From UBA6623 sp965226435 (GTDB lineage: Bacteria; Acidobacteriota; Terriglobia; Bryobacterales; UBA6623): a stretch of 64,000 bases of DNA. The position numbers and the translations under genes were made by a program. Position 1 is the stretch's first letter. Every line of letters starts with the position of its first letter. Location: positions 372,001 to 436,000 of the forward strand of contig CBDDCY010000011.1 in assembly GCA_965226435.1 (NCBI GenBank). The letters are read 5' to 3'. Under the pieces are notes generated by a model, which was not told the origin of the DNA, searched no databases, and saw nothing but the letters and a program-made list of their open reading frames with translations. This document shows, piece by piece, positions 35,078-44,569 of this stretch.

Positions 35078-36100
35078 ATGACCCCGCAAGATCGCGAACG
35101 CTATTCCCGTCAAATCCTCTTCGCGGAAATCGGCGAACAGGGGCAGCAACGCCTACTCGATTCTCGCGCCGTCATTGTCGGCTGCGGCGCGCTCGGCAGC
35201 TTCCACGCGGCGGCGCTGGCGCGGGCCGGCGTCGGCGAAATCGTCATCATCGACCGTGACTACGTCGAGCCGAGTAACCTGCAGCGGCAATGGCTCTTCG
35301 AGGAATCAGACGCCGAACAAATGCTCCCGAAAGCCGCCGCCGCGCGCGACCGGCTGGCCGGCGTCAACTCCGGCGTTCGGGTCGAAGCGGCGGTCGCCGA
35401 CTTGACGTCCGAAAACGCCGAAAGCCTGCTCTTGCCCGCCGATGTCATCCTCGACGGCTTGGACAACTTCGAAACCCGCTATCTCATAAACGACGTCGCC
35501 GTCAAAAACGGGGTCCCATGGATCTACGGCGCCGCCGTCGGCAGCTATGGCTTGACGATGCCGATTTTGCCCGGCACCGCCGCCTGCCTGGCGTGTATCT
35601 TTCCCGAACCGCCCGGCGGCGCGCAGCCGACTTGCGACACAGCCGGGATTCTCAATGCCACGAGCGGCGCCGTTGCTTCCTTGCAAGTCGCCGACGCACT
35701 CAAGATCTTGGCGGGCCGCCGTGATGCCGTCGAGCCGCGCCTGCTTACTCTCGACGTTTGGAAAAGCTCGCTGCGCACCGTCTCGGCCGGCAAGCCCGAC
35801 CCGGCCTGCCGCGTTTGCGCCCAGAGAAAATTCGACCATCTCAGCCGCAAGCAACGCCGTGCCGCCATGCTCTGCGGACGAGACGCCGTTCAAATCAACG
35901 AACGCGGACGGCCGCTCGATCTCGCCGAGTTACGCCGTTCACTCGAGCCGCTTGGCGAAGTGCGGGCCAACGAATACGCCCTCCGCTTCCGCTGCCCGCC
36001 CCACGAGATGACGATCTTCGCCGACGGCAGGGCCATCATCAAAGGGACCGACGATATCGCTCTCGCCCGCGGCCTCTACGCCCGTTATGTCGGAATTTGA
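35078..36100 (+). CDS. ThiF/MoeB-type E1-like adenylyltransferase
   Basis: Activates the C-terminus of a ubiquitin-like sulfur-carrier protein (family knowledge). 'VGCGALGSFHAAALARAGVG' is the nucleotide fold, 'DRDYVEPSNLQRQ' the family motif, 'DGLDNFETRYLINDVA' the catalytic region, and a 'CLAC'/'CRVC' pair forms the structural zinc site. The C-terminal 80 residues form an extra domain ('ERGRPLDLAELRRSLEPLGEV') not present in plain MoeB. No thiS or moaD gene is adjacent; it could serve thiamine, molybdopterin or another pathway. It overlaps the Smr gene. Confidence 0.87.
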   Translation: MTPQDRERYSRQILFAEIGEQGQQRLLDSRAVIVGCGALGSFHAAALARAGVGEIVIIDRDYVEPSNLQRQWLFEESDAEQMLPKAAAARDRLAGVNSGVRVEAAVADLTSENAESLLLPADVILDGLDNFETRYLINDVAVKNGVPWIYGAAVGSYGLTMPILPGTAACLACIFPEPPGGAQPTCDTAGILNATSGAVASLQVADALKILAGRRDAVEPRLLTLDVWKSSLRTVSAGKPDPACRVCAQRKFDHLSRKQRRAAMLCGRDAVQINERGRPLDLAELRRSLEPLGEVRANEYALRFRCPPHEMTIFADGRAIIKGTDDIALARGLYARYVGI

Positions 36101-36413
36101 ATCGGAATTCGAAAACCCGGAATCCGACGATGCCGAGCCGATCCGCATTCCCGTCGGGGATGTCTTCGATCTACACACCGTCCCGCCGCGAGACGTCAAA
36201 CCCGTCGTCGAAGCGTATTTAGAAGAAGCGCACCGCCTCGGCTTATCCGCTCTACGCATCATCCACGGCCGCGGCATCGGCGTGCAGCGAAAGACCGTTC
36301 GCAAGGTGCTCGAACGAACGCCCTTCGTCGTCGACTATCGCGACGCCCCCGCCGAGGCGGGCGGCTGGGGCGCGACCCTCGTGACGCTGAGCCGGCCTCC
36401 GGCGGATTGTTAG
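36087..36413 (+). CDS. Smr domain protein
   Basis: 108 residues. The Smr (MutS2-related) nuclease domain is shown by 'FDLHTVPPRDVKPVVEAYL' with the DLH motif at about 28-30 and 'IIHGRGIGVQRKTV' with the GRG loop at about 60. The first 20 residues are acidic. The start overlaps the preceding ThiF-like gene by 14 bases, so expression is coupled. Solo Smr proteins bind or nick DNA or RNA in a few cases; no partner is evident. Confidence 0.85.
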   Translation: MSEFESEFENPESDDAEPIRIPVGDVFDLHTVPPRDVKPVVEAYLEEAHRLGLSALRIIHGRGIGVQRKTVRKVLERTPFVVDYRDAPAEAGGWGATLVTLSRPPADC

Positions 36414-36468
36414 CACACCTCAGCCGTGTCTATGATGAGGTGGAATCACCGGCGCACCGCTCCGGCGG

Positions 36469-37014
36469 ATGAGATTGCGAATGTTTTTGGCGAAGATCGA
36501 TTCCCGCCTTCGAAGCACGGCCTGGCTTTTCTGCGTCCTGCTCGTCGCCCCCATAACCGCGCAGCAACTTCCCGAGCTCAAGTTTAAGCCGACGCCCCCC
36601 GAGCAGCCGCTCCCCTTCAGCCATCAAAAGCACGTCGGCCAAGGCTTGGCGTGTGTAGAGTGTCACGCCATGCCCGATCCCGGTGACTACGCCGAAATTA
36701 CAAGCTCCGACAAGTGCATGGCCTGCCATACATCGATTAAGACCGACAGTCCGGCGATTCAGAAACTCACCCAATTTCACAAAGCCGGCAAAGACATTCC
36801 CTGGGAACCCGTCTACCTAATCGCCGACTACGTCTTCTTCAGCCACACGGTTCATGTGAAAGAGGTCGGCGCGCAATGCGCGGACTGCCACGGCCCTGTC
36901 GGCGAACGAAACGTCTTGGGCAAGGAACGCGACATTTCGATGGCCGCTTGCATGACCTGTCACCGCGCCAAAGGCGGTTCGCTCGAATGCGACTACTGCC
37001 ACGACCCCCGCTGA
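36469..37014 (+). CDS. Five-haem cytochrome c (class III/c7-like)
   Basis: 181-residue exported protein with a signal segment near residues 15-31. Five CxxCH haem motifs occur: CVECH (62-66), CMACH (83-87), CADCH (137-141), CMTCH (161-165) and CDYCH (174-178). Additional His residues ('FSHQKH', 'FSHTVH') can serve as second axial ligands. Multi-haem proteins of this type shuttle electrons in the periplasm, often beside quinol-oxidising complexes; none is adjacent here. The ATG at 36481 is an alternative start. Confidence 0.85.
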   Translation: MRLRMFLAKIDSRLRSTAWLFCVLLVAPITAQQLPELKFKPTPPEQPLPFSHQKHVGQGLACVECHAMPDPGDYAEITSSDKCMACHTSIKTDSPAIQKLTQFHKAGKDIPWEPVYLIADYVFFSHTVHVKEVGAQCADCHGPVGERNVLGKERDISMAACMTCHRAKGGSLECDYCHDPR

Positions 37015-37137
37015 ACGACCTCGCAAGCGTTGCCGGCAACAGAGACCCCGGCCGTGTTAGCCCGATGCGAACTTTCCCGAAAATCCCCTTCAAGTGTATT
37101 GGCGCTACAGTATGCCCGCGAAAATCGCGCACATCTT

Positions 37138-37240
37138 GAGCCGCGAAGCGGCGGCGGGAATATAGCCCAGGGTGGAGCCGAAAGGCGCAACCCTGGGTAG
37201 AGCCCCGCACCCGGGTCGAGCCCTGAAGGGGCGGCGGGAA
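37138..37240 (+). repeat. Element A copy 6
   Basis: Complete, with CCCAGGGT/ACCCTGGG pairing perfectly. It lies in the 414-base gap after the cytochrome gene. Further right, 37321-37342 (CCCATCCTTTCACGGCCCCT) resembles the right end of element C but no left end is present. Confidence 0.9.
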
Positions 37241-37428
37241 ACTCGCGCCTGACACTTCAGCCCGCCAACACTATTTTCATAGCGGCTCCCGAGACCGCGG
37301 TTCATCGAAACCGACCTCCCCCCATCCTTTCACGGCCCCTGACTGCCCGAGGCCCCAAGATTCCTCCGGTGATCAAACCACCTCCCTGTTTTGCGCCTCG
37401 CCCCCCACCCGTTCTATGCTCAACGAGT

Positions 37429-39336
37429 ATGCGCCCGGCCCTCATCGCCTTCCTATTCATAACCCTGGGGTCCTCGACCCCGGCCTGGGGCCAGACCGTC
37501 AAGCCCTGCGGGTCGGCGCCGCTTTATGAAACCTGCGAAATCGAAATCGAAATCAGCCAAGCCGCCGCCGAGGCGCACCCCAACCCCTACGTGAGCGTCG
37601 AATTGCGGGCCGAGTTTCGCTCGCCGAAAGGCGGCCGGACGCGCGTCATGCCGGCCTTCTGGGACGGCGGTCGCCGATTCGTCATTCGCTTCGCGCCGCT
37701 CAATCCGGGCCGCTGGGATTTCCGAATCGTCTCCAATCTACCCGAGCTTTCCGGCGAGACCGGCAGCTTCGACGCCGGCCCCGCGCGAACCCCCGGCTTC
37801 CTGCGCGTCCACAACTTGCGCTATTGGCGATTTACCGCGCCCGAGACAACCCATTTTTGGATGGGCGACACTTGCTATCCGTTCGCCACGATCCCCTGGG
37901 AGACCTTTACGAAACTCATCGACATTCGCGCCGAGCAGAAATTCACCCACATGCGCGGGTTTGTCCTAGGCAATCGCGAAACCGCCGCCCGCGTCTTGGC
38001 CGACCCCGAACGCCCCTTGGTCGAGCACTTCCAGGAAGTCGACCGCCGTGTCGAATACATGAATCAAAAAGGCATCATCGTCGACTTGATCCTCGGCGAC
38101 GGAGCCGACCAGCTCGCCGAGCTGCTGCCCCACCGCCGTCACCGCCAACGCTACGTGCGCTATCTGGCCGCCCGTTACTCCGCGTTCAATATCACCTGGC
38201 AAGGCGTTGAGCGCTTTGAGGAATATAGGCAAGGCCGAAAGTTTCTCCAAGAGATCGCCCGCTACCTCGGCAAGTGGGACCCCTACAAGCGCCCCCGCTC
38301 AAGCGGCGCCGCCGTGACATCGAGCCCGTTGGCCGAAGACGAGTGGATGAACTATGTCGTGCAACGTTCCCACGACCCCGCGCTCGCGACCGTCGAGCAT
38401 GAAATGTTTCCCGCGCCCTTCGTCAATATCGAAGTCGGCGTCGAGGACACGGGCGGCTCGATCCCCAACGGCGTCGATGCCGATACGCTCCGCAAGCGAA
38501 TGTGGAACGCGGCCATCCGCGGACAATCGCTCACCTTCGCCAACTCAGGCACCTGGGGCGCCGGCACTTCGAAGGTTGACGTTCGCTACGCCGATTCACC
38601 GGGCGCGCGGCAGTTGGGGCATCTCCATGACTTTTTCGCGCAGACGCGTTACTTCGACCTGCGGCCTTATTACCGCGTCGAGGGCGGACCGGCTTTGGCC
38701 CTGACCTTCTTTCGCCATAACGATGAAACGCCGCGCGGGGTGGAGTTCATCGTCTATGTCGAAAAGCCGGGCCCGGTGGAATTGCGGCTGCCCAAGCATA
38801 AGTACACCGTGAGCTGGTTCAATCCAATCGACGGCACCTGGGTCGACCAAAAGGACGAGTTCAAAGGCGAGCGTTTCAACACCCCCGGGCCTCCCGACGA
38901 CTCGCACGACTGGGTGCTTTATGTCCGGCGCGAGGGACGCAAGCAGGCGATGAACAATTCGTTCCTACTCGCCTGGCGCAAGATTCGTCCCAAGAAGATT
39001 GAATCGACGATCGCCGACGTGCCGTTCGAAATTCAGCTACCCGACGAAGATGAATTGGTCGCCGGCCGCGAGTTTCAATTCAACGCCACGCTCAAGAAAA
39101 CCGGACGAACAGCCCGCAAGACGCAATGGCTGTGGCTGGCCGAAGTGGCCGGTTCCGGGGTGGCCGGTTCCGGCGTCGGCCCCCGCGTGCTGGGAACGAC
39201 CCAATTCGGCGCTTTCACTGTCCCCCCCGACCTGACGCGACGCTACCCGGCGACGCTGGGAATCCGCCTCGTCGGCGTCGACGGCCTGGGCCGGGTCTAC
39301 GAGGCTTTCAAGTCTTTTCGTTTGGTGCGGGAATAG
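37429..39336 (+). CDS. Exported glycosidase-like protein (DUF5060 + DUF4038)
   Basis: 635 residues with a signal peptide ('MRPALIAFLFITLGSSTPAWG'). After it comes a DUF5060-like beta-sandwich ('YVSVELRAEFRSPKGGRTRVMPAFWDGGRRFVIRFAP', shown by its R-V-P-A-F-W-D core), then a TIM barrel of the DUF4038/apiosidase-like group with 'WMGDTCYPFATIPWETF', 'NITWQGVERFEEY' and 'VNIEVGVEDTGG' carrying candidate acidic catalytic residues. A C-terminal beta domain follows. Near residues 575-583 a short 'VAGSG' repeat is seen. Substrate unknown; it probably degrades plant or microbial polysaccharide outside the cell. Confidence 0.8.
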   Translation: MRPALIAFLFITLGSSTPAWGQTVKPCGSAPLYETCEIEIEISQAAAEAHPNPYVSVELRAEFRSPKGGRTRVMPAFWDGGRRFVIRFAPLNPGRWDFRIVSNLPELSGETGSFDAGPARTPGFLRVHNLRYWRFTAPETTHFWMGDTCYPFATIPWETFTKLIDIRAEQKFTHMRGFVLGNRETAARVLADPERPLVEHFQEVDRRVEYMNQKGIIVDLILGDGADQLAELLPHRRHRQRYVRYLAARYSAFNITWQGVERFEEYRQGRKFLQEIARYLGKWDPYKRPRSSGAAVTSSPLAEDEWMNYVVQRSHDPALATVEHEMFPAPFVNIEVGVEDTGGSIPNGVDADTLRKRMWNAAIRGQSLTFANSGTWGAGTSKVDVRYADSPGARQLGHLHDFFAQTRYFDLRPYYRVEGGPALALTFFRHNDETPRGVEFIVYVEKPGPVELRLPKHKYTVSWFNPIDGTWVDQKDEFKGERFNTPGPPDDSHDWVLYVRREGRKQAMNNSFLLAWRKIRPKKIESTIADVPFEIQLPDEDELVAGREFQFNATLKKTGRTARKTQWLWLAEVAGSGVAGSGVGPRVLGTTQFGAFTVPPDLTRRYPATLGIRLVGVDGLGRVYEAFKSFRLVRE

Positions 39337-39634
39337 GCCGCGCGAAATTCCATCGGAGTCGAACGCCCCCGACGTGGCGCGCGCCTCCAGGCGAGCCGTG
39401 TCGGGCTTTCGAGCCCGACATGTCTTCTCCAACCCTGTACCGAACGCATGGGCCATCCCGCCCAGTCCGGCAACGAAACGACCACCTTGTGCCGCGAAGC
39501 GGCGTTGAGCCCGGAGCCGGCGCGGAATCTACATTCATCGAGCCCCCGCCTGAACGGGCCGGTCCCCACGCGTTCAAGTTCCTTGGCTCGGCAAGCGGCG
39601 ACATTGACCCTCGCCGCTCCCGGCCGGCGTGGTC

Positions 39635-40016
39635 CTCCAAACCGAGCCGCGCGCGTCAGCAAGCGGTATGAGACGAGGCGCTTCAATCAGAAGGACGGCG
39701 GCGGAAGCGCGGCGCCCGGGGCCCGGAAGCAGGCCCGAAGCGCAGTCGAAAGTCGCTTGCGGGTTTGGTAGGGACCTTGAGATGCAGAACCTCGGGACGG
39801 TTTTTCCAGGTCCTCCGGGCGGCTTTTCTGGGATCACCGCCGGCGGCGGCTTCCGTGCCGCGGCATCGGATACCGCTTGCTGAGGGGCTGTGAAAAAATG
39901 GGGACTGTCCCAAGCGCCGACCGAACAAGTCCCATGGAATCAGTAACCGCGTCCGGCGCGAAGTGGACTGTCCCCGATTTTTTCACAGCCCCTGACGCAC
40001 GCGGCTCGGTTTGGAG
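39635..40016. repeat. Element D copy 1, interrupted by element C
   Basis: Bounded by terminal inverted repeats of about 35 bases (left end CTCCAAACCGAGCCGCGCGC, right end the reverse complement ending GCGGCTCGGTTTGGAG). The right repeat is split by an element C insertion at 39884-39992. Homology with copy 2 extends to about 40079, into the 5' flank of the kinase gene. Together these explain most of the 773-base gap 39337-40109; the left 300 bases hold only a degenerate element-A-like stretch near 39493. Confidence 0.88.
39884..39992 (+). mobile_element. Element C inserted in element D, with TGA target duplication
   Basis: 109 bases starting GGGGCTGTGAAAAAATGGGG and ending CCCCGATTTTTTCACAGCCCC, near-perfect inverted ends. 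It is flanked by TGA on both sides (39881-39883, 39993-39995), while the uninterrupted D copy near 43042 has a single TGA at the same point. This is direct evidence for insertion. There is no coding capacity, so mobilisation must come from an enzyme elsewhere. Confidence 0.88.
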
Positions 40017-40109
40017 TGTTTGGAGGGCGGCGTTCTCTCGAAAGGCCAACCATTCACGCTACAATCTGACGAAGGCTCCGACGTCTCCTCGACGAATTCT
40101 CCCCGACTT

Positions 40110-42764
40110 ATGATCGGCCAAACCATTTCTCACTACAAGATCACCGCCAAGCTCGGCGAAGGCGGGATGGGTGTCGTCTATAAGGCCGAGGACACTAAGC
40201 TCGACCGCCCCGTCGCCCTCAAATTCCTCGCGCCTCACCTTCTGCGCGACGACGAGGCCCGCAAGCGTTTCGAACGCGAGGCCAAAGCCGCCGCCCGGTT
40301 GGACCACCCCAATATCTGTACCGTTTACGAAATCGACGAAGCCGAGGGACGAACCTTCATCGTCATGGCCTTCCTCGAAGGCCGGCCCCTAAGCGCGCGG
40401 ATCAAGGAAGGCCCGCTGAAGCTGAACGAGGCGCTCTCCGTCGTCACGCAGTTGGCCGAGGGCCTCGAAGCGGCCCACGAAAAAGGCATCACCCACCGCG
40501 ACATCAAGCCCGACAATTTGATGCTGATGGCGGGCTCGCGAGGGCTTGTCAAGATCATGGATTTCGGGCTGGCGCAACTTGCCGGCGGTTCGAAATTCAC
40601 CCGCGAGGGAACGACGCTCGGCACCATGGTCTACATGTCGCCCGAGCAAGCCGGGGGCGCCGAGACCGACAGCCGCACCGACATCTGGTCGCTCGGGGTG
40701 GTGCTGTACGAAATGGTCGCCGGGCAACCGCCCTTCCGCGCCGACTACGACCAGGCCATTGTCTACTTACTCACGAACGAAGCCCCTCAGCCGCTAACGG
40801 CGGTTCGCACGGGCGTTCCGAAGGAGCTCGAACGCATCGTCGACAAATGCTTGGCCAAGGAGGCGAGCGAGCGGTACCAGCGCGTTGACGACTTGCTGGT
40901 CGATCTGAGAGCTCTCCAAAAAGAGCAGCAAGGCGCGACCGCCGCCCGCCCCGCGCCCGCTCCCGCGGCGCAATCCCATCGCACCCCGTGGCTCCTCGCC
41001 GGCGGGGCGGTGCTCTTCGCCCTTGTCGTAACCGCCGGCGCTTTCCTCGGCCTCTTCGAGTCCGACAAGCCCGTCGCCGAGCAAGAGCCGCTCGAAGCCG
41101 TTCCTCTCACCACCTACACCGGCAGCGAAGACCACCCCACTTTTTCTCCCGACGGCGCACGGGTTGCTTTCGCGTGGAACGGCGGAAACCAAGACAACTT
41201 CGATATCTACGTCAAGGAAATCGCCTCCGACAACCGCCAGACGCTCACAACGAACCCGGCTGAAGACCTTTTTCCCGCTTGGTCGCCCGACGGCCGGTTC
41301 ATCGCCTTTCTCCGCCTCGATCCGGGCGAAGACAAAGCCAAGGTAGTCATCATCCCGTCCATCGGCGGCCCCGAGCATGTCGTGGGCGACTCCGTGGCGA
41401 CCCACGACATTTTTTTCCGCACGTTCACCGCGGCGTGGACCCCGGACAGTAAGCAGCTCGTCGTCGTTGACAGCAATGCCCCGGGCGAAGCCGAGGCGTT
41501 GTTTCTCCTCACGATCGATACAGGCGAGAAACGACGCTTGACCTCGCCTACCGGCTCTGGGGGCGACATCTCACCCGCGTTTTCGCCTGACGGCAAGACC
41601 TTGGCTTTCATCAGAGCGGCGAGCCTTTTCACCCACGACGTATTCCTGCTGTCGCTCAACGCCGATCTGAGTCCCGCGGGGGAACCACGACGGCTGACTT
41701 CGTTGGGAGAGGTCATGTCCGGCTTGAGCTGGAGTGGAAAGGGAGAATCAATCGTTTTCAGTAGCGGGGATGACGCCGCGACCGCGCGCCTTTGGAAGAT
41801 TCCTATTTCGGGCGGAGACGCTCGGCTGGTGGCGGCCGCCGGCCTCAGGTCGGCGTACCCCGCGGTATCCGGGCCGGCCCGTCGCCTGGCGTATGCCAGA
41901 TCAACTTTTGACTGGAACGTATGGGCGATCCGGGTAGGTGACACCGACACCGATCCCGTCAAGCTGTTTTCCTCGACCCGCTACGATGGAGCCGCATACT
42001 ATTCTCCCGACGGCACAAGAATTACTTTCACTTCGGGGCGTACCGGAACAACCGGGATCTGGCTGAGCGACGCGGAGGGCTCCAATCCCGAGCCTGTTTT
42101 CTTGCACCCGGAAGGAGCGTTCTCCGGTTCGGGACGGTTTTCTCCCGACGGCCGTCACATCGCGTTTGACTCCTACGTCGATGACAATGGAGACATCTTC
42201 ATCATCAGCGCCGCGGGGGGCGAACCGTTCCGCCTGACCACCCACTGGACCGATGACCAGGTGCCCAGTTGGTCAAGCGACGGAAAGTGGGTCTACTTCG
42301 GCTCGGCGAGGACGGGACGGTTTGAGACCTGGAAGGCGCCGGCTGGTGGAGGAGAGCCGGTGCAAGTGACGACTAATGGGGGGCACTTTGCCTTGGAAGA
42401 TCCCGCGGGCGAATTCCTCTACTACGTCAGGAGGTTGGAGGACCGCGACATCGCCCTCTGGAAGACTCCCGTCAGCGGTGGCGAGGAGTCCAAGGTCTTG
42501 GACTCGGTTGCCGGACGGAACTTCGCGATTGTGCCCGGAGGGATTTACTTCATGCAGGCGCCCAAGGAGGGCGATCGTGACCCGTCTGCCTCGATTCGGT
42601 TCTTAAATCTCGCCGACGGTCGCGTCGAAATCATTGCTCGTCTGCCGAGTACTGATCTCCGAATGACGCAAGGACTCGGCGTCTCGCCCGACGGCCAAAC
42701 CATCCTCTACACGCAGGCGGATGACATTTCAAGCGACCTGATGCTGATCGAGGGCTTTGAGTAG
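40110..42764 (+). CDS. Ser/Thr protein kinase with C-terminal TolB-type propeller
   Basis: 884 residues. N-terminal PknB-like kinase: glycine loop 'LGEGGMGVVYKAED', VALK lysine, catalytic 'THRDIKPDNLM', 'MDFGLA' (DFG) and 'GTMVYMSPEQ'. One membrane helix near residue 300 ('WLLAGGAVLFALVVTAGAFLGL') follows. The external part has about eight PD40/TolB blades ('HPTFSPDGARVAF', 'FPAWSPDGRFIAFL', 'PAFSPDGKTLAFI', 'SGRFSPDGRHIAF'). This layout is very common in Acidobacteriota. The start ATG 40110 is chosen because the kinase domain begins right after it. The gene is bracketed by direct copies of element D. Confidence 0.9.
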   Translation: MIGQTISHYKITAKLGEGGMGVVYKAEDTKLDRPVALKFLAPHLLRDDEARKRFEREAKAAARLDHPNICTVYEIDEAEGRTFIVMAFLEGRPLSARIKEGPLKLNEALSVVTQLAEGLEAAHEKGITHRDIKPDNLMLMAGSRGLVKIMDFGLAQLAGGSKFTREGTTLGTMVYMSPEQAGGAETDSRTDIWSLGVVLYEMVAGQPPFRADYDQAIVYLLTNEAPQPLTAVRTGVPKELERIVDKCLAKEASERYQRVDDLLVDLRALQKEQQGATAARPAPAPAAQSHRTPWLLAGGAVLFALVVTAGAFLGLFESDKPVAEQEPLEAVPLTTYTGSEDHPTFSPDGARVAFAWNGGNQDNFDIYVKEIASDNRQTLTTNPAEDLFPAWSPDGRFIAFLRLDPGEDKAKVVIIPSIGGPEHVVGDSVATHDIFFRTFTAAWTPDSKQLVVVDSNAPGEAEALFLLTIDTGEKRRLTSPTGSGGDISPAFSPDGKTLAFIRAASLFTHDVFLLSLNADLSPAGEPRRLTSLGEVMSGLSWSGKGESIVFSSGDDAATARLWKIPISGGDARLVAAAGLRSAYPAVSGPARRLAYARSTFDWNVWAIRVGDTDTDPVKLFSSTRYDGAAYYSPDGTRITFTSGRTGTTGIWLSDAEGSNPEPVFLHPEGAFSGSGRFSPDGRHIAFDSYVDDNGDIFIISAAGGEPFRLTTHWTDDQVPSWSSDGKWVYFGSARTGRFETWKAPAGGGEPVQVTTNGGHFALEDPAGEFLYYVRRLEDRDIALWKTPVSGGEESKVLDSVAGRNFAIVPGGIYFMQAPKEGDRDPSASIRFLNLADGRVEIIARLPSTDLRMTQGLGVSPDGQTILYTQADDISSDLMLIEGFE

Positions 42765-42795
42765 GGTTACCGGGCAGCGATAGGCCGGCGACGCC

Positions 42796-43063
42796 CTCCA
42801 AACCGAGCCGCGCGCGTCAGCAAGCGGTATGCGATGAGGCGGTTCAACCTGAAGGACGGCGGCGGAAGCGCGGTGTCCCGGGCGCGGAAGCCGGCCCGAA
42901 GCGCAGTCGAAAGTCGCTGGTCGTTTGGGGACGACCTTGAGACACGGGGCCTTGGGTCGGCTTTCCCAGGGGCCTTGGGTCGGCTTTTTAGGATCACCGC
43001 CGGCGGCGGCTTCCGTGCCGCGGCATCGGATACCGCTTGCTGACACGCGCGGCTCGGTTTGGA
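42796..43063. repeat. Element D copy 2
   Basis: Uninterrupted copy in the same orientation as copy 1, with inverted ends CTCCAAACCGAGCCGCGCGC and its complement. Inside is a short tandem duplication of GGCCTTGGGTCGGCTTT (near 42948-42990) absent from copy 1. Homology runs on to about 43119. Confidence 0.88.
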
Positions 43064-43119
43064 TTGCGGCGTTCTCTCGAAAGGCCAATCATTAACACTA
43101 CGATCTGACGAAGGCTCCC

Positions 43120-43399
43120 CTCAGCCCCGAAGTATTCACCCGCGGCTGACCGCCGAATTCGTAGCTCACGCAAAATCTTGTCCGGAGCTCAACCCTCGCC
43201 CGGACCCCTAAGAGATTCTCCCACTTGACGTTCCACCGCCTCGGTTCCAAGCTAACGAGAGAGACCGGGAAAGGATTCCCTGACTCCCGCCGATGGAGCT
43301 TGGTGAACGTCGCATTCCCGTCTTAAACGGTTCCGCGCTGCCGCGGCCGTCCCATCAAGCGCGGCGAGTCGCCGCGACGCCAGAGAGTCTTTCGCCGTT
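43120..43399. other. Intergenic region before pntAA
   Basis: After the end of element D homology, about 280 bases up to the transhydrogenase start contain no credible frame. The promoter of the pnt operon is expected here, but I did not find a convincing -35/-10 pair. Confidence 0.4.
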
Positions 43400-44554
43400 A
43401 TGATCGTCGCCGTACCCAGCGAAACCTATCCCGGCGAAACGCGCGTGGCGTTGACGCCGGCGGACGCCGGGGCGCTTGTGAAAAGCGGCGTCGACGTGGT
43501 TGTCGAAGCCGGCGCCGGGGCGGGTGCTTGGCACACCGACGACGCCTACCGAGCGCGACAGGCGCGGGTAACCCCCGACCGCGGACAGTTGTTCGCCGAA
43601 GCCGACGTTGTCTTGATGGTTCGCGGTCCGGGCTCCGATCCGAACTTCCCCTCGGCAGACTTAGAGCGCCTCCAGCCCGGGGCCGTACTGATCGCTTTTC
43701 TCGAACCCTTGGCCGAGCCCCGAAAACTGCTCGCGCCGGCCGAGCTGGGGCTGACCGTGTTCTCGATGGAGTTGATTCCCCGCATCACGCGGGCGCAACA
43801 AATGGATACGCTCAGCTCCATGGCGACTTTGGCCGGTTACGCAGCCGTTCTGATCGCCGCCAAGGCCGCGCCCCTCATGTTTCCGCTGATGATGACCGCC
43901 GCCGGGACGTTCACCGCCGCGAAGGTTTTCGTGATCGGCGCCGGTGTCGCCGGGCTGCAGGCGATCGCCACGGCGCGGCGGCTCGGAGCCGTCGTCGAGG
44001 CCTATGATTTGCGCCCCGCGGTCAAGGAACAGGTGGAAAGCCTGGGGGCGCGATTCGTCGAGCTGGATATCTCGACCGAGGAGGCCGAAACGGGAGGCGG
44101 TTACGCCCGCGAGCAGACCGACGACTTTTACCGCGTGCAGCGCGAACTGCTGGCCGAGCACCTGGCCAAGTCCGATGTCGTCATCACCACAGCCGCCGTT
44201 CCGGGCAAGCGCGCGCCGGTGTTGATTTCGAGCGACATCTTCGAAAGCCTGCGTCCGGGCTCGGTGATTGTCGACTTGGCGGCCGAGAAAGGCGGCAATT
44301 GCGCCCTGACGAAACCCGGCGAGACGATCGAGATCGACGGCGTTACGATCGTCGGCCCGTTGAACCTGGCGGCGGGCTTGCCGGTCGATGCAAGCCGCAT
44401 GTATTCGAAAAACATTTCGACCTTTCTCGGCTTGCTAATCGTGGACGGCCAAGTGAAGGTCGATACCGAGGACGAAATTATTCGCGAGTCGCTGGTGGCG
44501 CGCGGCGGCAAGGTGGTGAACCCCGCCGTCTTGCGGGCGCTGCGAGGGGAATAG
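43400..44554 (+). CDS. pntAA: NAD(P) transhydrogenase subunit alpha part 1
   Basis: Hydrophilic NAD(H)-binding subunit of the proton-translocating transhydrogenase, 384 residues. 'MIVAVPSETYPGETRVALTP' starts the domain shared with alanine dehydrogenase. The nucleotide fold 'VIGAGVAGLQAIATARRLGA' lies at about 178-197, and 'RVEAYDLRP'-type contacts and 'VIVDLAAEKGGNCALT' follow. The split of alpha into two genes is typical of many bacteria. The membrane part follows 15 bases downstream. Confidence 0.95.
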   Translation: MIVAVPSETYPGETRVALTPADAGALVKSGVDVVVEAGAGAGAWHTDDAYRARQARVTPDRGQLFAEADVVLMVRGPGSDPNFPSADLERLQPGAVLIAFLEPLAEPRKLLAPAELGLTVFSMELIPRITRAQQMDTLSSMATLAGYAAVLIAAKAAPLMFPLMMTAAGTFTAAKVFVIGAGVAGLQAIATARRLGAVVEAYDLRPAVKEQVESLGARFVELDISTEEAETGGGYAREQTDDFYRVQRELLAEHLAKSDVVITTAAVPGKRAPVLISSDIFESLRPGSVIVDLAAEKGGNCALTKPGETIEIDGVTIVGPLNLAAGLPVDASRMYSKNISTFLGLLIVDGQVKVDTEDEIIRESLVARGGKVVNPAVLRALRGE

Positions 44555-44569
44555 CCGAGGAGGCTGACG

